9,279 nt of DNA, from the NCBI GenBank assembly GCA_028697515.1, contig JAQVEY010000067.1, forward strand, positions 1 through 9,279, written 5' to 3'. The notes beneath the pieces are model-generated. The model had not been told where the DNA came from, ran no database searches, and saw nothing but the letters and a program-made list of their open reading frames with translations. The DNA is from Bacteroidales bacterium (GTDB lineage: Bacteria; Bacteroidota; Bacteroidia; Bacteroidales; ML635J-15). The number at the start of each line of letters is the position of its first letter. Positions within the stretch are counted from its first letter, which is position 1. Below are positions 1-5,390 of this stretch, piece after piece. The position numbers and the translations under genes are program-made.

Positions 1-454
1 ATCATATTTTACAGCATTAACAAAAGAAACCGAAGCTACGGTTCAGTTAACCTGTATTGGTCAGCCATTTGGCACCGGTTACGAATGGGATTCCGGTAAT
101 TCTTCAATTATTGTTTATGGTGATGCTAACCGCGAAATTTCTTGGATGGTTATGGCTGACAGAGATGATCCTTACATGCAGCAAAACAGAAAACCTGTAA
201 TAATCGAGAAAAATGGTGGCGTAAAAGGTTACAAAGCTGGTTATTACATTCATCCGGAACTTTACGGACAACCTAAAGAAAAGAGTTATACAAAATTATG
301 GAATAACTTTGACAGAACAAAAATGGATGTAGTAAAAGATGTTACAGTAACTGAAAAAGTTGAAGAAACTCCAAATGAGGGTAAAACTGTTAACAAAGCT
401 AAAGAAATCGAAACTCCTGACAAATCAAACAAGAAACCAAATATTATTAAATAA
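1..454 (+). CDS. C-terminal fragment of an unidentified protein (5' end outside window)
   Basis: The frame is open from base 2 to the TAA at 452-454, giving about 150 visible residues. The ATG at 146 is internal, because the same frame continues upstream in good coding sequence, so the true start lies before the window. The visible part begins with a probably beta-rich stretch (TVQLTCIGQPFGTGYEW..., then IIVYGDANREISWMVMADRDDPYMQQNRKPVI). A GYYIHPELYGQP segment follows, then a charged Lys/Glu/Thr/Val-rich tail of about 45 residues that looks disordered. No transmembrane helix or catalytic motif is visible. I do not recognise the family. The 'D-R-D-D-P-Y-x-x-Q-N-R-K-P' segment is distinctive enough for a profile search. 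The gene ends about 30 bp before a strong terminator, so it is the last gene of its transcript. Confidence 0.75.
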   Translation, partial: SYFTALTKETEATVQLTCIGQPFGTGYEWDSGNSSIIVYGDANREISWMVMADRDDPYMQQNRKPVIIEKNGGVKGYKAGYYIHPELYGQPKEKSYTKLWNNFDRTKMDVVKDVTVTEKVEETPNEGKTVNKAKEIETPDKSNKKPNIIK

Positions 455-486
455 TTTGGTAAGACTGATTATAAATCATTAGTTAC

Positions 487-519
487 AAAAAAACGGGGTT
501 GAATTAACCCCGTTTTTTT
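487..519. terminator. Bidirectional intrinsic terminator between convergent genes
   Basis: A perfect 14-bp stem pairs 487-500 (seven A, then CGGGGTT) with 506-519 (AACCCCG, then seven T), with a 5-nt loop GAATT. The run of T on one side and of A on the other lets it work in both directions. It lies 33 bp after the stop of the upstream + gene and 3 bp after the stop of the minus-strand patatin gene, so it probably ends both transcripts. Confidence 0.9.
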
Positions 520-522
520 ATG

Positions 523-2847
523 TCAATAATCAAAACCCTTTTTGTTAAAAATAATATATCCGAAATGAACCATATAATACAATCTAATGCTTTCAGTTTC
601 ATAATAATTTACGCTAAAAGACAAAGGTCCAACAGGAGAATTATATACCAAAGCTGCAGAACCCATTAAATGAATATATGAAAATGGCTCGCTATAATAA
701 GCTTTATAAACTCTATCATATGGTTCTTCTTTTAATATTTTCTGGTATGGGACAAATGCATATGCCTCTAGCCTAAGGTTAACACGATCTGTAAAAGTAA
801 TTATTGGTTTAATACCAAAAGCCATATAAGTATTGGCTCTATAATTAGGCATAAATAAGGTTTTACTATGCGGATTAGGAGTAAAAGCAGGAGCAGACAA
901 TAAACTTGAAATATAATTTCTGAATAAAGGCTTATTTGTTAACATAATTTCCGCATAAAAACCTAAAGTGAATTTTTCACTTATATTGTAATATGAATCT
1001 GAAAGTAAATTGAACTGCATCCAACTCATTTCGTGGGTAAATGCTGTTTCCAAATCTGTTGTTGATCCAGGTGTATTTGATTCGTTACCAAAAACATACC
1101 TAAAACTTGCAATATTTCTTGCCCCTTTATTCGGATATTGCTTAAAATTAAGATTATCTCTTATAATACTCAAATGTGCTGTCGTATAAGAAAAACCCGT
1201 AAAATCGGTAGTGTCTGTTTGTAAAAAATTGCTTATCTGATAATAATTCAAATTATTAAAGCCTGCTGCAAATCCTGTTTTAATAATCGAAAATCTTTTT
1301 AATGGTGTAAAAATATCTGCTCTCGTGTTTGTTTCAAAATTTACAATATATGATTGACGAAAATCCAAAGACAACCATCTTGAATTTCCCTTATAATAAT
1401 CGTAACGGTTAATATTGGCCGATACATCTAATGCTAAAGGGAAATAAAAAGGAAAATCGAATCTACCAGCTATGTGAAAAGAGTTATAAAAACGTCCAAA
1501 ATACAAGTTTGAATTCAACAATATTGACATCCGATTAAGTATCTTATAGTTTAAACCAACAAAACCATTATTGAAATACCCTGTAGAAATGCCTGCACCA
1601 AAAAATACGTCCATTCTTTTTTCTTTTTGGACATCAAGAAAAACATCAAAATATCCGGTAGTGTCATTATATCTTGCTAAAGGAGTTGATCTTTCAATCT
1701 GGAAGTCTGAAATTAATTTATAATATTCCGATTCAAGTTGTTTTAAGTTTAATTTATCAGTTTGTCTTTTAAAAACATGGTTAACATATTCCTTTTCGTA
1801 ATTATCAAGACCTTTAATATAAACCTTATCAAACATTAAAGCAGGGAGTCTTTCCTTATATAATTTCCTGTTAGCAAGCAAATCTTCCTGATTCTGTCTT
1901 CGTTTAGGAAAACGTTGACTTATACTGTCAATGACCAGATTACAGGCATCATAACCTTTAAGTACTAACTCATCAACTTTATGAAAATCAAGTAAACTTA
2001 TATTTTCGAAATCAATTTTGATAGTTATTCCTTCATCCGTAGGGACAATGTACTCTTTTTCTTCTCCCATCACCAGGTTTTCGATCTGAAGCATAAGATT
2101 ATCAGGATCAGGTTTTTCAGAATTGCTTGTAACTACTACTCCCACAATAAAATCTGGGTCAAACTCCTTACGCATTACATCAACAGGAAAATTATTGTAA
2201 ATACCACCATCAAAATATAAGACGCTATCGATCTCAACAGGTTTGAAATACAACGGAAAAGTCATCGAAGCCCTAATTGCAGAACCCAGGTCTCCATCCC
2301 TAAAAACCACTTCTCTGTTTCGATATATATCAGAAGCCACACATCTGTAAGGTACAAATAGACTATCAAAATTATTGTTAGCTCCAGCCGTAAACTTTGC
2401 AAAATATTCCATTATACCAAAATCCATAGGTTGGGTAGCAACCAAATTAGTAGGTAAAACTATAGATATACTGCTATCACGCCTTGTTAAACCAAACCTA
2501 AATGCAGACGCATCGGTATTCAAAGTTTTAAAATAATAAAAATGATTTTCAGGGATTAGACCTTTATAATAATTATAGAATTTTTCGTCTTTAAACATAG
2601 CTTCCATCTCATCGGGACTATGACCTGTCGCATATAAGCCTCCGATAATAGCTCCTATTGACGTTCCAACAACATAATCAATGGGAATATTATTTTCTTC
2701 CAAAGCCCTTATAACGCCAATATGAGCCATACCCTTTGCCCCACCTCCACTTAAGACCAATCCAACTGATTGCGAAGATAATTCGAACACACCTATAATC
2801 AGTAAAACAGAAAGAGAAAATATTTTTTTTATCACAACACGCATCAC
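523..2847 (-). CDS. Patatin-like phospholipase with POTRA and outer-membrane beta-barrel (PlpD / type Vd-like)
   Basis: The predicted protein has 774 residues. Residues 1-26 form a signal peptide (KK, a hydrophobic core, then SSQ). Residues 28-310 are a patatin domain with oxyanion-hole glycines GGGAKG (34-39), nucleophile Ser63 in GTSIG (61-65), the conserved RASMTFPLYF block (192-201) and catalytic Asp213 in DGG (213-215). The Ser-Asp dyad is intact, so lipid acyl hydrolase activity is expected. About residues 340-410 look like one POTRA domain (VYIKGLDNYEKEY...). Residues 412-774 are rich in alternating aromatic/polar strands, as in an Omp85-family barrel. This domain order matches Pseudomonas PlpD (type Vd secretion) and the patatin/BamA-like proteins common in Bacteroidota. 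The barrel should sit in the outer membrane; whether the enzyme domain faces the surface or is released is not evident. The start is GTG at 2847 or ATG at 2844. The gene stands alone, convergent with the upstream gene. Confidence 0.92.
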   Translation of the reverse strand: MMRVVIKKIFSLSVLLIIGVFELSSQSVGLVLSGGGAKGMAHIGVIRALEENNIPIDYVVGTSIGAIIGGLYATGHSPDEMEAMFKDEKFYNYYKGLIPENHFYYFKTLNTDASAFRFGLTRRDSSISIVLPTNLVATQPMDFGIMEYFAKFTAGANNNFDSLFVPYRCVASDIYRNREVVFRDGDLGSAIRASMTFPLYFKPVEIDSVLYFDGGIYNNFPVDVMRKEFDPDFIVGVVVTSNSEKPDPDNLMLQIENLVMGEEKEYIVPTDEGITIKIDFENISLLDFHKVDELVLKGYDACNLVIDSISQRFPKRRQNQEDLLANRKLYKERLPALMFDKVYIKGLDNYEKEYVNHVFKRQTDKLNLKQLESEYYKLISDFQIERSTPLARYNDTTGYFDVFLDVQKEKRMDVFFGAGISTGYFNNGFVGLNYKILNRMSILLNSNLYFGRFYNSFHIAGRFDFPFYFPLALDVSANINRYDYYKGNSRWLSLDFRQSYIVNFETNTRADIFTPLKRFSIIKTGFAAGFNNLNYYQISNFLQTDTTDFTGFSYTTAHLSIIRDNLNFKQYPNKGARNIASFRYVFGNESNTPGSTTDLETAFTHEMSWMQFNLLSDSYYNISEKFTLGFYAEIMLTNKPLFRNYISSLLSAPAFTPNPHSKTLFMPNYRANTYMAFGIKPIITFTDRVNLRLEAYAFVPYQKILKEEPYDRVYKAYYSEPFSYIHLMGSAALVYNSPVGPLSFSVNYYETESIRLYYMVHFGYIIFNKKGFDY

Positions 2848-2856
2848 ATTAGATAT

Positions 2857-2862
2857 TCCTCT
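2857..2862 (-). promoter_or_regulatory. Ribosome binding site of the patatin gene
   Basis: On the minus strand AGAGGA lies 9 nt before GTG (2847) and 12 nt before the adjacent ATG (2844). The spacing slightly favours GTG, while codon preference favours ATG; the two differ by one residue. The overlapping string ATGTGATG also creates an out-of-frame ATG followed directly by TGA. This is the only clear Shine-Dalgarno-like site among the genes whose starts are in the window. Confidence 0.5.
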
Positions 2863-2891
2863 ATAAATATACGAAATAATTTGTACTTATT

Positions 2892-2919
2892 CAAATAATA
2901 TCTAACATTTATTTTCAAA
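2892..2919 (-). promoter_or_regulatory. Weak candidate promoter for the patatin gene
   Basis: Read on the minus strand, a TTTG (2916-2919) is followed after 20 nt by TTATTTG ending at 2892. This resembles the Bacteroidota pattern of TTTG near -33 and TAnnTTTG near -7, but the TA is displaced by one base and the spacing is shorter than usual. It would give a 5' leader of about 40 nt. Low certainty. Confidence 0.25.
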
Positions 2920-2959
2920 AATTATTGCGTTAAATTTTATTTACTATTTCTGAACACTA

Positions 2960-2970
2960 TTGTCCGATAA
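2960..2970 (+). repeat. Outer inverted repeat, left copy
   Basis: TTGTCCGATAA here is the reverse complement of 3666-3678 (TTATCTCGGACAA), apart from two extra bases in the right copy. The pair lies outside the 18-bp inverted repeats, so it may mark the true or an older edge of the inserted block. Chance similarity in AT-rich DNA is possible, but the TTGTCCGA / TCGGACAA core is an exact 8-bp match containing four G/C bases. Confidence 0.4.
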
Positions 2971-2981
2971 AAGTTTTTTAA

Positions 2982-2999
2982 GCCACAGATTCACAGATT
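2982..2999 (+). repeat. Terminal inverted repeat, left (GCCACAGATTCACAGATT)
   Basis: This is an exact reverse complement of 3557-3574 over 18 bp, and the match stops at both ends. Each copy itself contains two tandem copies of the 8-mer CACAGATT, so the unit may be a short binding site repeated twice. Confidence 0.85.
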
Positions 3000-3239
3000 A
3001 AACTCTTAAAATAGATTTGTCTTGACTATTCACATAGTGTATATCATTTTATGAGGCTTAGAAATATTTTTGACACAATTATATAGTTCATTCTCTGTAC
3101 TTGATTACAAAGGGCAATTAACTCAGAAAAAGCAAATTTTATCTTCGATAAAAATCCTTTCCCTGACTTATTCCAATTAGTGCGTATTTTACTAATCAGC
3201 ATAGTCAAGCGACAAAACAGTATTAGAAGCACCGCGGGC

Positions 3240-3432
3240 AGGCCTTGGCAAAACGGCGGGAAGCTCAAGCAGTGAGAGCGAAATAATTAGAATTGTGTCG
3301 AGCCGATATATCGTTTCTAAAACAAATTTTTCAGTGGGCTGAGGGTATTTGCATTTGTTTTAGACCAAGGTCGACATACAATTCTTTTATTTCGACTTGA
3401 GGCGGGTTGGGTAGCATCGTTTTGCCTAGCCT
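3240..3432. repeat. Nested imperfect inverted repeat (fold-back), about 190 bp
   Basis: Five pairs of arms are collinear around one centre near 3337: AGGC 3240-3243 with GCCT 3429-3432; GGCAAAACG 3247-3255 with CGTTTTGCC 3418-3426; CTCAAG 3264-3269 with CTTGAG 3396-3401; 3279-3301 with 3371-3394 (imperfect, about 20 paired positions); and TCTAAAACAAAT 3316-3327 with ATTTGTTTTAGA 3353-3364 (perfect 12 bp, 25-nt loop). The order and spacing suggest two diverged head-to-head copies of a unit of about 95 bp. Consistent with this, both strands translate to a similar '[GR]LGKT' peptide at the outer arms. A single-stranded copy would fold into a long bulged hairpin. Confidence 0.75.
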
Positions 3433-3438
3433 TTTTTG

Positions 3439-3469
3439 TTTCGTTTTTGTGGCGATGACAAAAATGAAA
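3439..3469. repeat. Short hairpin beside the fold-back
   Basis: TTTCGTTTTTGT (3439-3450) pairs with ACAAAAATGAAA (3458-3469) at 11 of 12 positions; the remaining pair is G opposite T. The loop is GGCGATG. It lies 7 bp beyond the outer arm of the fold-back and looks like part of the same element. An intrinsic-terminator role is possible but the stem is AT-rich. Confidence 0.5.
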
Positions 3470-3556
3470 AATATATTGAAAAATAAGATATTCAATATCC
3501 CTCGCGTCCGAGACATACAGGAACGATGAGTGGCAATTAATTAAAATCATCAATAA

Positions 3557-3574
3557 AATCTGTGAATCTGTGGC
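3557..3574 (-). repeat. Terminal inverted repeat, right
   Basis: AATCTGTGAATCTGTGGC is the exact reverse complement of 2982-2999. It carries the tandem octamer AATCTGTG twice. The bases just outside (ATAA on the right, TTAA on the left) are AT-rich and not a convincing target duplication. Confidence 0.85.
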
Positions 3575-3578
3575 ATAA

Positions 3579-3612
3579 AATAAATGTTTGTTTTTAACAA
3601 GCTTCATTTATT
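3579..3612. repeat. AT-rich hairpin next to the right inverted repeat
   Basis: AATAAATG (3579-3586) pairs with CATTTATT (3605-3612), and inside it TTGTT (3588-3592) pairs with AACAA (3596-3600), leaving a 3-nt loop. All pairs except three are A-T, so stability is low. It begins 5 bp outside the 18-bp repeat and could be incidental. Confidence 0.3.
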
Positions 3613-3665
3613 AATATTTCTCTATTTCTGTTTGTGGACAATGTATATAGTCTTTCCTTTACAAT

Positions 3666-3678
3666 TTATCTCGGACAA
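3666..3678 (-). repeat. Outer inverted repeat, right copy
   Basis: TTATCTCGGACAA matches the reverse complement of 2960-2970 with a two-base insertion. It lies 91 bp outside the right 18-bp repeat, whereas the left copy lies 11 bp outside, so the two pairs of repeats are not symmetric. Confidence 0.4.
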
Positions 3679-3715
3679 CAATGATTTTGAATATAAATAT
3701 TTTTCCATTTGAGCA

Positions 3716-3737
3716 TATTTTTGCAAATTTGCAAAAA
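3716..3737 (+). promoter_or_regulatory. Candidate -7 box with overlapping 20-bp palindrome upstream of the prenyltransferase gene
   Basis: TATTTTTG (3716-3723) fits the Bacteroidota -7 motif TAnnTTTG. A perfect dyad, TTTTTGCAAATTTGCAAAAA (3718-3737), overlaps it and ends 9 bp before the GTG start. The palindrome would cover the -7 box and the transcription start, the usual position for a repressor operator. No well-placed -33 TTTG was found; the nearest (3686-3689) is 26 nt away. Confidence 0.4.
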
Positions 3738-3746
3738 CTTTAACGA

Positions 3747-4613
3747 GTGTTATCAAAGATTCAGTCATACTTTCTATTAGTTAAATTTAGTCACACCATT
3801 TTTGCTTTACCATTTGCATTACTTGGATTTACAATGGCTATATTTTCAACTACTACTGATTTCCAATGGGTAACATTGATTTTTATAGTACTTTGTATGG
3901 TTTTCGCTCGCAATGCGGCAATGTCTTTTAATCGTTATTGTGACAGAGAATTTGATAAAAAAAACCCAAGAACTGCAATGCGTGAAATTCCAAAAGGTAC
4001 AATAAGTGTCAAAAATTCATTGACTTTTACAATTGTCAATTCTGTTCTATTTATACTTTGTGCAGGATTCTTCAATAAGACAACATTAATACTTTCTCCG
4101 ATTGCTTTGGCGATTATCTTATTTTACAGTTATACAAAAAGATTTACATCCTTATCTCATTTTGTCTTAGGATTAGGACTTTCTATTGCCCCGGCAGGAG
4201 CATATCTCGCAATTGTCGAACAGTTAAATTTGAGTATAATAATTCTATCAGGAATCGTATTACTGTGGACCGCCGGTTTTGATATTCTCTACTCATTGCA
4301 AGATGAAGAATTTGATAAAGAAAATCATCTATTTTCGATTCCAGCAAAATTTGGAAGAAAAAAATCATTAATAATATCTGCCGCAATACATCTGATTTGT
4401 ATCATCTGCCTTGTGTTTTTTACAATATTATTAGAATCAACTTATATAATGTGGATTGGCACTGTTATCTTTACTCTTCTACTTGTTTACCAACACCTTA
4501 TAATAAAAACAAATGACATTTCAAGAGTTAACTTAGCTTTTGGAACACTAAACGGAATTGCTTCTTTTATTTTTTCTAGTATAGCGATAATAGAAATCAT
4601 TTATACAGCCTGA
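3747..4613 (+). CDS. mqnP: UbiA-family prenyltransferase, MqnP-like
   Basis: This 288-residue integral membrane protein joins a polyprenyl chain to an aromatic acid. It shows both Asp-rich motifs of the UbiA family, which bind Mg-diphosphate: N62-RYC-D66-REF-D70 followed by KNPRT, and D179-ILYSLQ-D186-EEF-D190. The surrounding blocks (VKFSHTIFALPFALLG at 12-27, FARNAAMSFNRY, LGLGLSIAPAGAYLA, HLFSIPAKFG) match the bacterial branch containing MqnP, the menaquinone prenyltransferase of the futalosine route, better than classical UbiA. Other menaquinone genes are absent here, so the exact substrate is an inference. About eight or nine hydrophobic helices are visible and the length is normal for the family. 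The start is GTG at 3747, since an in-frame TAA lies at 3741-3743 and the next ATG would remove the conserved N-terminal helix. There is no clear Shine-Dalgarno site. Its 3' end overlaps the convergent VTT gene by 13 bp. Confidence 0.88.
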   Translation: MLSKIQSYFLLVKFSHTIFALPFALLGFTMAIFSTTTDFQWVTLIFIVLCMVFARNAAMSFNRYCDREFDKKNPRTAMREIPKGTISVKNSLTFTIVNSVLFILCAGFFNKTTLILSPIALAIILFYSYTKRFTSLSHFVLGLGLSIAPAGAYLAIVEQLNLSIIILSGIVLLWTAGFDILYSLQDEEFDKENHLFSIPAKFGRKKSLIISAAIHLICIICLVFFTILLESTYIMWIGTVIFTLLLVYQHLIIKTNDISRVNLAFGTLNGIASFIFSSIAIIEIIYTA

Positions 4614-5230
4614 ATAATCAACATAGCATATAGAAAAAATCTGATTATGCGGAATATTCCAAGATAAGTTAATCTTACTACAGGAAATTTCATCAATCCT
4701 GCTAAAGTACAAACAATAGCATAAGGTAATGGGAATAATGCAGCAATAACAATAAAAATACCTCCCCACTTTTTAATTTTATCAATATGACTTGCATAAA
4801 TTTTCTCTACTCTAACTTTTACTTTAGGAATTTTTCTTATAAATGCTCCCAGAAAATAAGCATTAAAACCACCTACATATGAAATAAACCCTAGCAAGCC
4901 TACCATTAGATAAAAATTAGGCATCTCGCTTACCCATAATATAAATATATCAGGCGGTATCAAACCCATAAAACTCTCAGACAGAAGAAAGAATGACAGA
5001 ACGACATAAATAGAAAAATTTTCTATTAAAAACTGTGGGATATCGCTGATATTAATTATGAAAGTATTAAGAAATAATGCTACTATAACAATAATGGCAA
5101 TTATTATTAACACCTTAATAAAATTGCTTAAAACAAACGAATATAAGCCTGAGGATTTGTAATAACGATAGTATATATTAAAAGAATTAAATATATTTCG
5201 CCTTTGCCTTTTCATGCTGCAAAAATGCAT
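4601..5230 (-). CDS. DedA/VTT-domain membrane protein (YqaA/YdjX-like)
   Basis: The predicted protein is 209 residues with several hydrophobic helices. A basic N-terminus (residues 6-30) is followed by a first helix (35-58). The VTT fold signatures come next: ESFMGLIPPDIFI (85-97), a glycine-rich re-entrant/helix segment GLLGFISYVGGFNAYFLGAF (111-130), and FPLPYAIVCTLAGLMKFP (166-183). The family comprises inner-membrane proteins linked to lipid scrambling or flipping and to envelope homeostasis. The arginine of the DedA-type 'R-F-x-P' motif is replaced by leucine (ALFPLPY), as in the YqaA-like branch, so specific function cannot be inferred from DedA members. The start is uncertain: ATG at 5230, or ATG at 5215 giving MKRQRRN, which looks more natural; neither has a Shine-Dalgarno site. 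The gene is convergent with the prenyltransferase (13-bp tail overlap) and divergent from the OmpA-family gene. Confidence 0.85.
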   Translation of the reverse strand: MHFCSMKRQRRNIFNSFNIYYRYYKSSGLYSFVLSNFIKVLIIIAIIVIVALFLNTFIINISDIPQFLIENFSIYVVLSFFLLSESFMGLIPPDIFILWVSEMPNFYLMVGLLGFISYVGGFNAYFLGAFIRKIPKVKVRVEKIYASHIDKIKKWGGIFIVIAALFPLPYAIVCTLAGLMKFPVVRLTYLGIFRIIRFFLYAMLIIQAV

Positions 5231-5253
5231 AAATATATCAATAAAAAATAAAT

Positions 5254-5261
5254 TATCTTTG
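5254..5261 (+). promoter_or_regulatory. Candidate -7 box (distal) for the OmpA-family gene
   Basis: TATCTTTG is a full match to TAnnTTTG on the + strand. Transcription from here would give a leader of over 100 nt before the ATG at 5391, passing through a very AT-rich stretch. No -33 TTTG is seen at the usual distance. Confidence 0.3.
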
Positions 5262-5305
5262 TGATTTTCACAGATATTATTTTTCGATTATTTGAGGCAT
5301 ATTTC

Positions 5306-5380
5306 TTGACAAATGAAATAATTTAATAATTATTATTACGTTGTAATTAAGGTTAAATAATTTTGAAATATATTTGTCAA
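5306..5380. repeat. Spaced 9-bp inverted repeat in the OmpA-family gene upstream region
   Basis: TTGACAAAT (5306-5314) is the exact reverse complement of ATTTGTCAA (5372-5380), with 57 bp of very AT-rich DNA between. The right half overlaps the proximal -7 box at 5369-5376. It may be a pair of regulator sites or the base of a leader-RNA stem; chance is also possible at this length. Confidence 0.35.
5369..5376 (+). promoter_or_regulatory. Candidate -7 box (proximal) for the OmpA-family gene
   Basis: TATATTTG matches TAnnTTTG and ends 14 bp before the ATG at 5391, implying a 5' leader of only about 8 nt. A GTTG at 5340-5343 is the nearest -33-like element, at a slightly long spacing. Confidence 0.35.
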
Positions 5381-5390
5381 TAATATATTT

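Larger units (their letters stand above)
2982..3574. mobile_element. Putative non-autonomous or decayed mobile element bounded by 18-bp inverted repeats
   Basis: The roughly 900-bp gap between the divergent patatin and prenyltransferase genes holds no convincing gene. Inside it, 593 bp are bounded by perfect 18-bp inverted repeats (2982-2999 and 3557-3574). The interior differs sharply from its surroundings: 33 of 50 bases at 3231-3280 are G or C in an otherwise very AT-rich window. It also contains a long nested fold-back (3240-3432) and a second hairpin (3439-3469). Short open frames inside (minus strand 3044-3268, 3331-3516 and 3317-3607) have no recognisable domain; two of the three overlap the fold-back. 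No transposase is encoded, so any movement would need an enzyme supplied in trans. No clear target-site duplication is visible beside the repeats. An alternative is a structured non-coding RNA or a dispersed intergenic repeat family. Confidence 0.45.

Noticed and set aside
3044..3268. Minus-strand open frame of 74 codons inside the inverted-repeat block
   Set aside because: No recognisable domain and no ribosome site. Its first codons lie in the GC-rich fold-back arm, so it is more likely a chance frame or relic than a gene. The stretch NKSGKGFLSKIKFAFSELIALCNQ looks somewhat protein-like and could be a decayed coding remnant.
2982..3574. CRISPR-like or tandem repeat array suggested by CACAGATT copies
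   Set aside because: There are only two tandem octamers in each arm and no regularly spaced repeats or spacers.
3317..3607. Minus-strand open frames (3317-3607 and 3331-3516) in the fold-back region
   Set aside because: They overlap each other and the hairpin arms, run through the right terminal repeat in one case, and have biased Lys/Arg/Phe composition produced by the repeats. No family recognised.
4183..4386. Minus-strand open frame opposite the prenyltransferase
   Set aside because: Lies wholly within a clearly conserved UbiA-family coding region on the other strand.
4548..4769. Second minus-strand frame at the end of the VTT gene
   Set aside because: Shadow of the VTT and prenyltransferase genes, with no domain of its own.
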